Part shown: in pieces, positions 25,415-33,800 of the stretch
How positions within the stretch are numbered: position 1 is the stretch's first letter
Layout of the letters: every line of letters begins with the position of its first letter
Assembly: GCA_964426415.1 (NCBI GenBank)
Contig: CAYRQM010000014.1
Coordinates: 1 to 43,430, forward strand
Origin: UBA3792 sp964426415
GTDB lineage: Bacteria > Bacillota > Clostridia > Christensenellales > CAG-138
Length of the DNA: 43,430 nt
Direction: 5' to 3'
The notes under the pieces: generated by a model
The model's input: only the letters and a program-made list of their open reading frames with translations
Database searches by the model: none
Told to the model about the DNA's origin: nothing
Translations under genes and position numbers: made by a program

Positions 25415-25527
25415 TTTGTGATTCCTCCTCGATTATTTGGTTTGTTTATCGGGCAACCGATGCGGTTTGGATGCGCGTAAAGGCTCTCTCCTTTCCTTTG
25501 GCGCATGGGAATCGCGTCGGAGGCTTT

Positions 25528-26550
25528 CTAATACTTGCCGTACTTGTGCGCCGCCTCGGCGTACGCGTACAGATTCTCGATGGGCGTGGCGACGGAAACG
25601 TCACAGCCCGTCCCCAAAATCAGCCCCGCGCCTTTGGCGTCGTCCATCACCGCTTTGACCGCCGCGTCCACGTCGGCAGGCGTCCCTTGTACCAACACGC
25701 TGCTCGGATCGATGTTGCCACGCACCGCTGCGCCCGAAAACGCCCGCGCCTCGTGCATCTTTACGGGCCAGTCCACGTCCACGCAGTCGAATCCGCCAAG
25801 CTGCATATCGGCGAGAATCGGCCTCGTGTTGCCGCAGATGTGCATGAGCGACAGCCCGCCAACCTTGCGCAGCTCGTCCGCCCAAATCTTTTGACGCGGC
25901 AAAATGTGCGCCCGATACAGCTTGGGGCTGATGAAGTTGGGAGAAGCCAACGCTTCGCCCGCCAAAATCATGTCCGCGCCCGCCTCTACCAGCGCCTTGG
26001 AGAATCGAATCGAAACTGCCAACGAAAAGTCCAACACGCGCTCGAACAGCTCCGGATCGTCAATGCTCAAATACATCAGCTCGGTGATTCCGAAAAACTG
26101 TCCCGCGTTGTTGATTGGCCCGTTCGCGCAGGAAATGACAAAGCCGTCTTTCCCGACTGCTTTCTTGCAAAGGGAGGTTGCTTTCAGCAGGATCGGCAGA
26201 CGGCCATCCGTATAGGGATCGGGAATTTTCAGAGAATCAAAATCGGTATCTTCCGTTAAAATGGAAGACAAGATGTGCATGGGCGCGTTTTCGGGCTGCT
26301 CCACGGGACAGCCAAGCGCTTCCGCTTCGATGGCAACATCCGTGCCAAGCATCACGGAATCGAATCCGAACAGCTTCGTGGTGTGCAGCGAACAGGCTGC
26401 CAACGTTTCGGCGTCGGTCGCGTATTCCCGCACCGACTTGCCCAACAGCTTTGCGCCCGCATAATGAAACAACGGGGAGATCGGGACACGGTCACACGGA
26501 TCGAACCGAATTGCCGCCATCATGCGTTCGTAGCTTGTCATTTGTTCCAT
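25528..26550 (-). CDS. UroD-fold (MtaA/CmuA-like) corrinoid methyltransferase, operon copy A (first gene of the operon)
   Basis: A 340-residue UroD-superfamily protein with zinc motif H237-x-C239 (HICGN) and C316 (GTGCDV), and the MtaA/CmuA-type N-terminus SYERMMAAIRFDPCDRVP. It is the promoter-proximal gene of the operon, directly under the tandem operators at 26602-26637; AAGGAG precedes the ATG. Leading an operon of sugar transport and kinase genes is unusual for a methyltransferase, and suggests that the first step on the imported compound is removal of a methyl group. Close homologue of the copy at 22368. Confidence 0.9.
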   Translation of the reverse strand: MEQMTSYERMMAAIRFDPCDRVPISPLFHYAGAKLLGKSVREYATDAETLAACSLHTTKLFGFDSVMLGTDVAIEAEALGCPVEQPENAPMHILSSILTEDTDFDSLKIPDPYTDGRLPILLKATSLCKKAVGKDGFVISCANGPINNAGQFFGITELMYLSIDDPELFERVLDFSLAVSIRFSKALVEAGADMILAGEALASPNFISPKLYRAHILPRQKIWADELRKVGGLSLMHICGNTRPILADMQLGGFDCVDVDWPVKMHEARAFSGAAVRGNIDPSSVLVQGTPADVDAAVKAVMDDAKGAGLILGTGCDVSVATPIENLYAYAEAAHKYGKY

Positions 26551-26601
26551 TGCGTTTTCTCCTTCTCTTGCTGCTTCACAACGGGCTTTGCCTTTCGTCT
26601 C

Positions 26602-26637
26602 TGTTCGGCATTACGAACGTGTTCTGTATTTCGAACC
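26602..26637 (-). promoter_or_regulatory. Tandem IclR operators of the large operon
   Basis: Two directly adjacent 18-bp sites of the same 6-6-6 palindromic form: TGTTCG GCATTA CGAACG (26602-26619) and TGTTCT GTATTT CGAACC (26620-26637). They match the site at the iclR gene, TGTTCC GTATTT GGAACA. The nearer one is eight bases downstream of the -10 box, so a bound repressor would cover the transcription start. Confidence 0.75.
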
Positions 26638-26645
26638 ACAAGGGT

Positions 26646-26674
26646 ATCTTACAACACTTGTTTTCATTTGTCAA
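26646..26674 (-). promoter_or_regulatory. Promoter of the large methyltransferase-sugar operon
   Basis: On the minus strand TTGACA (26669-26674), 17 bases, TAAGAT (26646-26651). Upstream, CATAAAAAT (26685-26693) and ATTTTTATG (26707-26715) form a 9-base inverted repeat that may be an activator or UP-type site. The rest of the 439-base gap to 26989 shows no gene. Confidence 0.75.
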
Positions 26675-26989
26675 TGCCCTTTGACATAAAAATTGAGGTT
26701 TTTTGTATTTTTATGCCGTGCGGTGCATTTCCTTTGCCGCATCGTTTACGCGGGCGGGTTTGCCGCTTGTTTTGCACCGCTGTCGAGGGAAAGACAATCC
26801 GATGTGAATCCGCTTGTCCTATTTATTCTTTTGATAACATTATAACGATTTTGTTCTAAAATGCAAGCTTTTTGATTTGTGACAGATTTTGCCAACGAAG
26901 GTGCGCAAAAATGCAAAAACCCGCCGCCTTTTGCCGCGATTGCAGCAGGAAAGCCAGCGGAATGGATGCGATTTGGATTGGGATGCGTG

Positions 26990-28221
26990 TCAGATGACTT
27001 GGAACAGATAGAACTTGAGGTAGTCCGTTTCGGGGACGTTCCACAGGATGGGATGGTCGGGCGCTTGCTGGCGCATTTCGATTTGGCGCAGCTCAACGCC
27101 CGCATCCTTAGCCGCTGCGCGCAGCATTTGCTCGAACAGGGCGTTGGGCATGAAATGGCTGCAGGACGCCGTGGCAAGGTAGCCGCCTCGCGGCAGCAGC
27201 TTCATGGCGCGATAGTTGATTTCTTTGTAGCCCTTCTCTGCCCCCGCAACGGTTTTGCGCGACTTGGTGAACGCAGGCGGATCCAGAATAATGAGATCGT
27301 AGGGCGCTTTGCCCTTGCTTTCCAGCGCGGGCAGCAGGTCGAAAACGTCCGCAACGACGAACTCCATGCGCTCGGTCAGCCCGTTTCGCGCCGCGTTCTC
27401 CTTTGCCATGTCGATGGCGGATTGGGAAACGTCCACCGCCGTCACATGCGCCGCGCCGCCCTTTGCGGCGTTCAGCGCGAAGGAGCCGGTATGGGTGAAG
27501 CAGTCCAGCACGCGAAGCCCCTTGGCAAGCTTTGCAACTGCGCGGCGGTTGTATTTTTGATCCAAGAAAAAGCCCGTCTTTTGCCCGTTCTCGACGTCGA
27601 CTTGATAGAGAATTTCGTTTTCGGTGATTTGCGTGACCACACTGTCGGGCGTCGGTTCGCCTTGCAGCGCAAACCAGCCTTTGCCCTGCTCCAAGCCCTC
27701 CAATGCGCGAATGGCGACGTCGTTGCGCTCGAAAATGCCGTCGATGCGCTGTCCGTCCTCGCGCAGCACTTCGACCAACAGCGGGAACAGCATGGGTTTG
27801 ATGCGATCCATGCCAAAGGAAAGCGTTTGCGTGACCAGCAGATTGGAATAGCGGTCGACCGTCAACCCCGGAAAGCCGTCCGCCTCGCCGAAGATGACGC
27901 GGCAGCACGCGCTGTCCTGTTCGCCCATGACCGTTTTGCGATATGCCCACGCGTATTGAATGCGGCGTTTCCAAAAGGCGGCGTCAAAGCGGTCGTTGGC
28001 ATTTTGGGAAGCAGCCGAATGCGAATCTTGCTTTGAAGACTCAATAAGCCCGTGCCGAGATATTTGCCCTTTTCGGATACCGCGTCCACCAAGGCGCCGT
28101 TCTCGGCGTCGCCCTCTTGGCGGATGATTTCTTCTGCGTAGATCCAAGGATGCCCCTGCTCGACCCAGCGTGCGCCCTTCGGCGTAATGACAAACTTGGG
28201 ATATGCCCGTTCCGTCTTCAT
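26990..28221 (-). pseudogene. rlmI: rlmI-like 23S rRNA m5C1962 methyltransferase, broken by a one-base frameshift
   Basis: The product would be about 410 residues: an N-terminal PUA domain (KFVITPKGARWVEQGHPWIYAEEI) and a class I SAM methyltransferase (LDCFTHTGSFAL, VDVSQSAIDMAKENA, DPPAFTKSR, TASCSHFM). It would add a methyl group to a cytosine of 23S rRNA. The PUA part (28221 to about 28005) and the catalytic part (about 28005 to 26990) lie in different frames. The switch point is a CCCAAAA run on the coding strand (28002-28008); one extra A would give the family-like LLPKNANDRFDAAFWKRR. So this is a single-base deletion, or a sequencing or assembly error at a homopolymer. Start 28221 is chosen for AGAGGTGA upstream. 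No classic slippery heptamer is seen. Confidence 0.85.
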
Positions 28222-28274
28222 TGTGCTCACCTCTCAAACTTGATGATTGTACCATATCGCGCCCCAAAGCACAA

Positions 28275-28301
28275 CAAAAAAGAAGGACACTTGCCCTTCT
28301 T
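28275..28301 (-). terminator. Intrinsic terminator of the alcohol dehydrogenase gene
   Basis: On the minus strand AAGAAGG and CCTTCTT form a stem with an eight-base loop, followed by TTTTT. It lies about 115 bases past the stop at 28417. Confidence 0.7.
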
Positions 28302-28416
28302 CGGAAAATGCGTGCCGCGGCATGGGAGAGAAATCACATTGCAAAGCGTTCGGGGAGGAGGTGAAGGCTTGCGCAAATTGGATTGCCGCAGCAACGCAGG
28401 GATGGAACGAATTGAA

Positions 28417-29640
28417 TCAGAAATCGACTTCCGTGTCGTAGTAGCAGCACTTCAAGAGGTTTTCCATTTCCTCTTGGTTGGGCTGACGCGGATTGGAACC
28501 CGTGCAGGCGTCTGCAATCGCGTTCTTGGCGATTTCCGGCAACCGGGCAAGGAACACGTCCTCCGGCACGAAGCCGACGGCGCAGGGATAGCTGTCCGTG
28601 CCGTAGTTTTTGATGCAATGGGGAATGTGCAGCGCTTCGCTCATGTTGCGCAGGTAGGCGATGAGCGCGTGTACCTTCTCGTCGTCGGTCGCGGATTTCT
28701 CGGTGATGCCCATGTAATCGACGATGACGCCGTAGCGCTTCTTTGCCGTTTCGTCCTTCGCGTTATAGGCGATGACCTTGGGCAGATACATGGCGTTGGC
28801 TGCGCCGTGGATGATGTGCGCGCCGTAATCGGCAAACGCGGCGCCCGTCTTGTGCGCCATGGAATGGACGATTCCGAGCAGCGCGTTGGTGAACGCCATA
28901 CCCGCAAGGCACTGTGCGCTGTGCATCCTGTCGCGAGCGTCCATGTCGCCATTGTAGGACGGGATCAGATCGCGCATAATCATTTCGATTGCATGGATGG
29001 CAAGCGGGTCGGTGAAATCGCTGTTCGCCGTGGAAACGTAGGCTTCCACCGCGTGCGTCATGGCGTCCATACCAGTGTGCGCCACCAGCTTTTTGGGCAT
29101 GGTTTCGGCAAGCTCCGGATCGACAATCGCCACATCGGGCGTGATTTCAAAGTCTGCGATGGGGTACTTGATGCCCTTTTCATAATCGGTGATGATGGAA
29201 AACGCCGTGACTTCCGTCGCCGTGCCCGAAGTGGAAGAAATGGCGCAGAAATGTGCCTTGGTACGCAGCTTCGGCAGCCCGAACACCTTGCACATCTGCT
29301 CGAACGTGACGTCGGGATATTCGTACTTGATCCACATCGCCTTCGCCGCGTCGATGGGCGAACCGCCGCCGATGGCGACGATCCAATCGGGTTGGAACTG
29401 CTGCATGGCTTCGGCGCCGCGCATCACCGTCTCGACGGACGGATCCGGTTCGATCCCGTCAAACAGCGCGACCTCCATGCCTGCTTCTTTCAAATATGCT
29501 TCGACTTTATCCAGAAAACCGTACTTCTTCATGCTGCCGCCGCCGACGCAGACCATTGCCTTTTTGCCGCTGAAGGTCTTGAGTGCCTCCAATGCGTCTT
29601 TGCCGTGATAAATATCGCGCGGAAGAGTAAAACGTGCCAT
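28417..29640 (-). CDS. Iron-containing alcohol dehydrogenase
   Basis: A 407-residue protein of the group III iron alcohol dehydrogenases. The NAD-binding GGGS (34-37, 97-100: GGGSPIDAAK), SSTSGTATEVT, and the metal ligands in HTGMDAMTHAVEAY, GIVHSMAHKTG and AHIIHGAANA are present. It reduces aldehydes to alcohols (or the reverse) with NAD(P)H, usually ethanol, butanol or 1,3-propanediol type substrates. CGGAGG precedes the ATG. It lies 148 bases after gpsA on the same strand; no clear promoter of its own was seen, so read-through from gpsA is possible. Confidence 0.93.
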   Translation of the reverse strand: MARFTLPRDIYHGKDALEALKTFSGKKAMVCVGGGSMKKYGFLDKVEAYLKEAGMEVALFDGIEPDPSVETVMRGAEAMQQFQPDWIVAIGGGSPIDAAKAMWIKYEYPDVTFEQMCKVFGLPKLRTKAHFCAISSTSGTATEVTAFSIITDYEKGIKYPIADFEITPDVAIVDPELAETMPKKLVAHTGMDAMTHAVEAYVSTANSDFTDPLAIHAIEMIMRDLIPSYNGDMDARDRMHSAQCLAGMAFTNALLGIVHSMAHKTGAAFADYGAHIIHGAANAMYLPKVIAYNAKDETAKKRYGVIVDYMGITEKSATDDEKVHALIAYLRNMSEALHIPHCIKNYGTDSYPCAVGFVPEDVFLARLPEIAKNAIADACTGSNPRQPNQEEMENLLKCCYYDTEVDF

Positions 29641-29788
29641 TGTGTAAACCTCCGAAAATGGATTTTGTCCTTTGGACGGTTTTACAATAGCACGACCGAT
29701 GCACCTTGGGAATGCTCAAATTGGCATATCGGTATGATCTGTATGGATATAGGGTGCAGCGAAAGCCGCTTGCTTTGGGGACAACGGG

Positions 29789-30745
29789 CTAAAACTCGGA
29801 CTTTTGCTCGCGGTCAAACAGGTGGAACAAGCAGGTGCGCGCATCGGTATTGCCATGCAGGATGTCCCATACCGCGTGGCAGATGGGCAGCTCGACGCCG
29901 CACCGCACACCCATCTTGACCATGGCGTTGGTGGTTTGCACGCCCTCGGCAAGCCCGTCCATGGAAAGCCCGCGCACAAAGCGTTCTCCATATTGTCGAT
30001 TGCGGCTGTGCGCCGAAAAGAGCGTCGCCTCATAGTCGCCCAAATGCGCCAGTCCGTAGGCGGAACGCGGGTCACCGCCGAGCGCAGAAATCAGCGCGGC
30101 AATCTCGCGGGGCGCACGGGTCATCAGCGCGCCTTTTAAACTACTGAACCCCAGCCCGTCCAACATGCCTGCCGCAAGCCCAATGACGTTCTTGGCTGCA
30201 GCGCCGATTTCGTTTCCCACAAGGTCGTGCCCGTAATAGAATCGAATGAGGGGGCTGGAAAGCTGCTTCACCAAAAGGTCGCGCACCGCGGGCGTGTCGG
30301 AATCGAGTACCATGCAGTCGGGAACGCCTTTGACGAATTCTTCTACATGACCGGGGCCGACCCAGATCGCAATCGTGTTGCTTTGGTCCAGCGTTTCCTT
30401 TGCAACCTCGGTCAAGCGGCAGCCGCTGTCGCTTTCTATGCCCTTCATGCAAAGGACGAGAATCTTGTTTTTGAGAGGCACACTCGCCAGCGTGCGACAA
30501 AGCTCACGCAGCTGCTGCGCGCCGATGGAAACCAGCAGGACGTCGGCGGTCAGCGCTTCGGATAGATCGGTGGTCAAGCGCATGGCGTCGTCCAACACGA
30601 GATAGTCGTTGCGGCGATTTGCCATCAGCTGTTGCATATGTGGCGAGCCCGCCCTGCCCCACAGAATGGGGTCATGCCCGTTTTGCTGCAAATACCATGC
30701 CAAAAAGCTGCCCCATCGTCCGCAGCCCAATACCGAAAACGTCAT
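29789..30745 (-). CDS. gpsA: Glycerol-3-phosphate dehydrogenase [NAD(P)+]
   Basis: A 318-residue protein with N-terminal nucleotide-binding motif VLGCGRWGSFLAWYL, the VGPGHVEE segment, catalytic-lysine region NEIGAAAKNVIGLAAG, and the C-terminal helical domain (SAYGLAHLGDYEATLFSAHSRN). It makes sn-glycerol 3-phosphate from dihydroxyacetone phosphate for phospholipids, and could also draw on dihydroxyacetone phosphate from the kinases upstream in the window, though nothing ties it to that operon. The start at 30745 follows GGGAGGG. Promoter: TTGCGG (30795-30800), 17 bases, TATCAT (30772-30777) on the minus strand. Slightly short for GpsA (about 330). Confidence 0.9.
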   Translation of the reverse strand: MTFSVLGCGRWGSFLAWYLQQNGHDPILWGRAGSPHMQQLMANRRNDYLVLDDAMRLTTDLSEALTADVLLVSIGAQQLRELCRTLASVPLKNKILVLCMKGIESDSGCRLTEVAKETLDQSNTIAIWVGPGHVEEFVKGVPDCMVLDSDTPAVRDLLVKQLSSPLIRFYYGHDLVGNEIGAAAKNVIGLAAGMLDGLGFSSLKGALMTRAPREIAALISALGGDPRSAYGLAHLGDYEATLFSAHSRNRQYGERFVRGLSMDGLAEGVQTTNAMVKMGVRCGVELPICHAVWDILHGNTDARTCLFHLFDREQKSEF

Positions 30746-30771
30746 GTCAAGCCCTCCCTTGCGCTTTGCCC

Positions 30772-30800
30772 ATGATAGCATATTTCGCGATTTGCCGCAA
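30772..30800 (-). promoter_or_regulatory. Promoter of gpsA
   Basis: TTGCGG (30795-30800), a 17-base spacer and TATCAT (30772-30777) on the minus strand, with GGGAGGG just before the ATG at 30745. Confidence 0.5.
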
Positions 30801-30803
30801 CAG

Positions 30804-30827
30804 AAAAAGAGCGCGAACCGCGCCCTC
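30804..30827 (-). terminator. Intrinsic terminator of brnQ
   Basis: On the minus strand GAGGGCGCG and CGCGCTC pair (one bulge) around GTT and are followed by TTTTT. It lies just past the brnQ stop at 30836. Confidence 0.65.
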
Positions 30828-30835
30828 GCTTGTGA

Positions 30836-32230
30836 TTATGCCTCGGACGGCGTCGCGTCCTGCAGGATTTGTCGGTCGGGAAGCTCGCTCGATGGGGCGT
30901 CCGTAGTCGGTTGCTTGGATTTTCTTTTGTGCAAGAGCAGGGATAGCAGCAGCCCTGCCACAAGCCCCACGGCAGCGGGAAGCATCCAAGAAAGCCCGAC
31001 GGACGACAGCGGCAGGCTTGCCGAATGTAGCGCGCCCTGCAAGAGCCGCGTGTCAATGAGCGTGTAGGCGGCGGTAAGCACCGCGCAGGCGGACGGCAGC
31101 CAGTAGATGAGCTTGCTGTGGATGTGCGCGGAGAAGAACGACAGTGCCACCAGCACGAAGAAGATGGGATAAATGAGCTCCAGTACGGGCGCCGCCATAT
31201 TGAGAATGGTGGTGGTTCCCACGTTGGAGATGGCGCAGCTGATGACACAGCTTGCCACCACGAAGACGGGATAGAAGACCTGCATCTTGCAATGCAGCAG
31301 CGAGCAGAACAGTTCGGAGATGGCGGAAACGAGCCCGATGGCGGTGGTGAGACATGCGCACGCCACGATGAACCCAAGCAGCACCATGCCGAACTTGCCG
31401 AAAATCGCTTCGGTGATGGCAACGAGCAGCACCGTGCGATCGGCGTCGGCAGGCAGATTGACCATGGTCGCAGCGCCGAGATACGTCAAGCCGCCGTAAA
31501 CCAAAAACAGCCCCAACGCCGCGATCAGCCCTGCGCCGATGACGGCTTTGTATTGCTTTTTGCCTGTGAAGCCCGCACGGGATACGTTCGCAAGGGTCAG
31601 CCCCGAAAACATCATGGCGCCCAGCATATCCATGGTTTGATAGCCGTCAGTTAACCCCTTTTTGAGGGAATCGGCGACCGAAACGCCCGTGGATGGGATC
31701 TGCCCGCCGCGCACGACGCCCACAACGATAAGAACGCCAAGCGCCGCCAGCATCAGCGGCGACAGAATTTTGCCGACAATATCGACCACCTTGGTGGGAC
31801 GGATGCACAAGAGCGCAACGATGAGGAAAAAGACGATGGACGTGACCCACGATACCCACGTCGGACAGTTTGCAAAGAACGGCTTGACCGCCAGCTCATA
31901 GGTGACGGAGCCGGTACGCGGAATCGCCACCAACGGCCCGATGCAAACCGCGTTCATCAAGATGAGTATGGTGGACGGCACTTTGCCCAGAACACCGATG
32001 ACGCTTTTGATGCCGTCTTGCTTGCGCGACGCCGCGACGAGCGCCAAAACCGCCAAGCCCGCGTCCGCAACGATGAATACCAAGAACCCACTGAGCCAGT
32101 TTTGCCGTGCGGTAAAGCCCAACATGGGCGGAAGGATTACATTGCCGGCGCCGAAAAACATCGCAAACAGCGCGAAGCCCAGAACAACGATACGCTTGTA
32201 CTTTGTTTTGGTTTCCATCTTGTCATGCAT
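30836..32230 (-). CDS. brnQ: Branched-chain amino acid:cation symporter (LIVCS family)
   Basis: A 464-residue protein with about twelve hydrophobic segments. The N-terminal LFAMFFGAGNVILPPMLG and the LVAIPRTGSVTYELAV loop are signatures of BrnQ transporters, which import Leu, Ile and Val with Na+ or H+. The C-terminus is a short polar tail. The start at 32230 is chosen because AAGGGGG lies four bases upstream and the TATAAT box at 32246 leaves only a short leader; an ATG four codons later is the alternative. It is divergent from the XRE regulator at 32426, whose control region carries several inverted repeats. Confidence 0.92.
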   Translation of the reverse strand: MHDKMETKTKYKRIVVLGFALFAMFFGAGNVILPPMLGFTARQNWLSGFLVFIVADAGLAVLALVAASRKQDGIKSVIGVLGKVPSTILILMNAVCIGPLVAIPRTGSVTYELAVKPFFANCPTWVSWVTSIVFFLIVALLCIRPTKVVDIVGKILSPLMLAALGVLIVVGVVRGGQIPSTGVSVADSLKKGLTDGYQTMDMLGAMMFSGLTLANVSRAGFTGKKQYKAVIGAGLIAALGLFLVYGGLTYLGAATMVNLPADADRTVLLVAITEAIFGKFGMVLLGFIVACACLTTAIGLVSAISELFCSLLHCKMQVFYPVFVVASCVISCAISNVGTTTILNMAAPVLELIYPIFFVLVALSFFSAHIHSKLIYWLPSACAVLTAAYTLIDTRLLQGALHSASLPLSSVGLSWMLPAAVGLVAGLLLSLLLHKRKSKQPTTDAPSSELPDRQILQDATPSEA

Positions 32231-32245
32231 CCCCCTTATACCCGT

Positions 32246-32275
32246 ATTATACCCACTTTCGTACCTATGCGGCAA
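32246..32275 (-). promoter_or_regulatory. Promoter of brnQ
   Basis: On the minus strand TTGCCG (32270-32275), an 18-base spacer, then a perfect TATAAT (32246-32251). Confidence 0.55.
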
Positions 32276-32287
32276 ACGTCTCGTGGA

Positions 32288-32407
32288 TTCGTGAGAGTAA
32301 ACAATATACAAAATTGTTTCTTGACGCGAACCATATGCATGCCTATAATGAAAGAAAAGGTTACGGCGATTGTGCGCTGTTCCCATCAAAAGCTATACTC
32401 TCACGAA
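32288..32407. promoter_or_regulatory. Probable operators between brnQ and the XRE regulator gene
   Basis: Two nested inverted repeats. AAACAAT (32299-32305) and ATTGTTT (32313-32319) form a 7-base palindrome with a 7-base spacer ending one base before the -35 box. TTCGTGAGAGT (32288-32298) recurs inverted as ACTCTCACGAA (32397-32407), an 11-base match enclosing the whole promoter. Confidence 0.5.
32321..32349 (+). promoter_or_regulatory. Promoter of the XRE regulator gene
   Basis: TTGACG (32321-32326), exactly 17 bases, TATAAT (32344-32349). Confidence 0.75.
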
Positions 32408-32425
32408 ACAATGGAGGAAATCGTT

Positions 32426-33130
32426 TTGCATATCACACATATTCAGCTTGGGCAAAACATTCGAGCCTATCGGCGCGCCTCGCACATGACCATCGAAGCG
32501 CTTGCCGACGCCATTCACAAGAGCAAGGCGACGGTATCGAAGTATGAGCAAGGCGGGATTGCGCTGGACGTGGATACGCTGTTCGACATTGCGGAGGCGC
32601 TGCACGTTCGGCCGCAGATGCTGCTGCAAGGGCTTGGAAAAGTCAAAGAAAATCGCCCCGTTTCCGCCATTTCGGGCGGTGTGCGCCGCTACCTGTATCT
32701 GTTTGACGGCCGCACCAACCGCATCGTGCGTGGGCTGTGCGTCATTGGCGCGCACGGCGACGACGAAATCCCCGTTTCCCTCTTTTACAACATCCCCTCG
32801 TTCGACGAGCCGTCCCGCTGCCGCGTACTGTACTTGGGGCGCGTGGAGCATCATGAGTTTGTCACCAACTTTCTTTTGGAAGACCATGCCAACGGAATCG
32901 AACACGTTTTCATCTGCCTGATGAAGCCTTTGAACAGCATGGGACAGGAATCGGGGCTTCTTTCGGGCATCTCCTCGCGCACGCTTTTGCCCGCGTCCGC
33001 AAAATGCATCCTGTCCGACGTCCCGCTTGCCGAGGATGACGCGCTGATTACGCGGCTGCTGCTCACCAAGGAGGACATTCGACTGACCAAGAAGTTCAAT
33101 ATGTTCACGTTGGAGCAAACCGATCTCTAA
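32426..33130 (+). CDS. XRE-family (Cro/CI-type) transcriptional regulator with unknown C-terminal domain
   Basis: About 234 residues. The first 65 are an XRE helix-turn-helix domain (LGQNIRAYRRASHMTIEALADAIHKSKATVSKYEQGG...DVDTLFDIAEAL). The remaining 165 residues, beginning with a basic FDGRTNRIVRGL stretch, are a domain I do not recognise; they are not a cupin or peptidase by eye. The start is probably TTG at 32426, since GGAGG lies eight bases before it and the domain starts there; ATG at 32411 is in frame but has no ribosome site, the GGAGG falling inside it. It is divergent from brnQ and may control that gene and itself through the repeats between them. Confidence 0.8.
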   Translation: MHITHIQLGQNIRAYRRASHMTIEALADAIHKSKATVSKYEQGGIALDVDTLFDIAEALHVRPQMLLQGLGKVKENRPVSAISGGVRRYLYLFDGRTNRIVRGLCVIGAHGDDEIPVSLFYNIPSFDEPSRCRVLYLGRVEHHEFVTNFLLEDHANGIEHVFICLMKPLNSMGQESGLLSGISSRTLLPASAKCILSDVPLAEDDALITRLLLTKEDIRLTKKFNMFTLEQTDL

Positions 33131-33176
33131 TCGCATTCGTGTTCGAACCTTTGCCGCGAATTGTGTCATAAATTGC

Positions 33177-33205
33177 TTGACGGAACGCAGCTAATTTTGT
33201 ATAAT
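33177..33205 (+). promoter_or_regulatory. Promoter of the zinc-ribbon membrane protein gene
   Basis: TTGACG (33177-33182), 17 bases, TATAAT (33200-33205); the ATG follows at 33253. Confidence 0.7.
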
Positions 33206-33252
33206 TTCAGTATGGGAAACCAAATTTGTGATTTTGATGGAGGTCATGCTCG

Positions 33253-33789
33253 ATGAATTGTCCGAATTGTGGAAAACCGTTGCCCGAAGGCGCCTTGTTC
33301 TGCGTCGCTTGTGGGGCACGCGTTCCGGTAGAGCCTGTTGCCGCGCCGCAAGCAGCGCCGCAAACGCCGCCCGTGCAGCCGCAATATGCGCCGCAGCAGC
33401 CTTATGCGCAGCAGCCCTACGCGCAGCAGTATCCGCCCCAGTATGCGCCGCAATACCAAAACTATCAGCCCGCACCGCCCGCGCAGCCCAGTGCGTTCTC
33501 CAAATGGATGAAACGTGAAGGGCTCGTTCCCCTCATCTTGAAGGGCGTTGCCGCGCTGAATCTGTTGGTGTCGTTTATCCTTGCCATTGCATTTGCGGCA
33601 AACATCGCCGACGTCGGTTCGATGCTTTCGTACTTTGGCGGGAGCAGCCGTGGCGGCAGTGGTGCATTTGGTGTATTCTTGGTGGTGTTCTTCGTTGGGA
33701 TGATCAACTCCGCGATCCTCTATGGTGTCAGCGAGATGGCGCGTGATCTTGCCGCCATCCGCAAAAAGAAAGTCGACGACGACAAATGA
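33253..33789 (+). CDS. Zinc-ribbon membrane protein with Pro/Gln/Tyr-rich linker
   Basis: A 178-residue protein. Residues 3-20 are a zinc ribbon (CPNCGK ... CVACGA: C3, C6, C17, C20). Residues 25-80 are low-complexity, rich in Pro, Gln, Ala and Tyr with repeated YAQQ/YAPQ units. Two membrane helices follow (about 93-115 and 138-160) and a charged C-terminus. The layout is common in Clostridia and of unknown function. It stands alone with its own promoter and terminator. A resemblance in style, not in sequence, to the proteins at 1-1346 is noted. Confidence 0.8.
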   Translation: MNCPNCGKPLPEGALFCVACGARVPVEPVAAPQAAPQTPPVQPQYAPQQPYAQQPYAQQYPPQYAPQYQNYQPAPPAQPSAFSKWMKREGLVPLILKGVAALNLLVSFILAIAFAANIADVGSMLSYFGGSSRGGSGAFGVFLVVFFVGMINSAILYGVSEMARDLAAIRKKKVDDDK

Positions 33790-33800
33790 TTCCAAAACGC

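Noticed and set aside
20747..25480. Long plus-strand frames opposite the ABC and binding-protein genes
   Set aside because: Antisense shadows with no ribosome sites and unnatural Arg/His/Val composition.
28002..28008. Programmed -1 frameshift in the rlmI-like gene
   Set aside because: The run CCCAAAA is not a good slippery heptamer in the reading frame used and the family is not known to use frameshifting. A missing base is simpler.
28117..29919. 600-residue plus-strand frame opposite the alcohol dehydrogenase
   Set aside because: Antisense shadow; the minus strand encodes a clear iron alcohol dehydrogenase.
33140..33149. IclR operator at TGTTCGAACC
   Set aside because: The half-sites are fused without the six-base spacer found in the three good sites.
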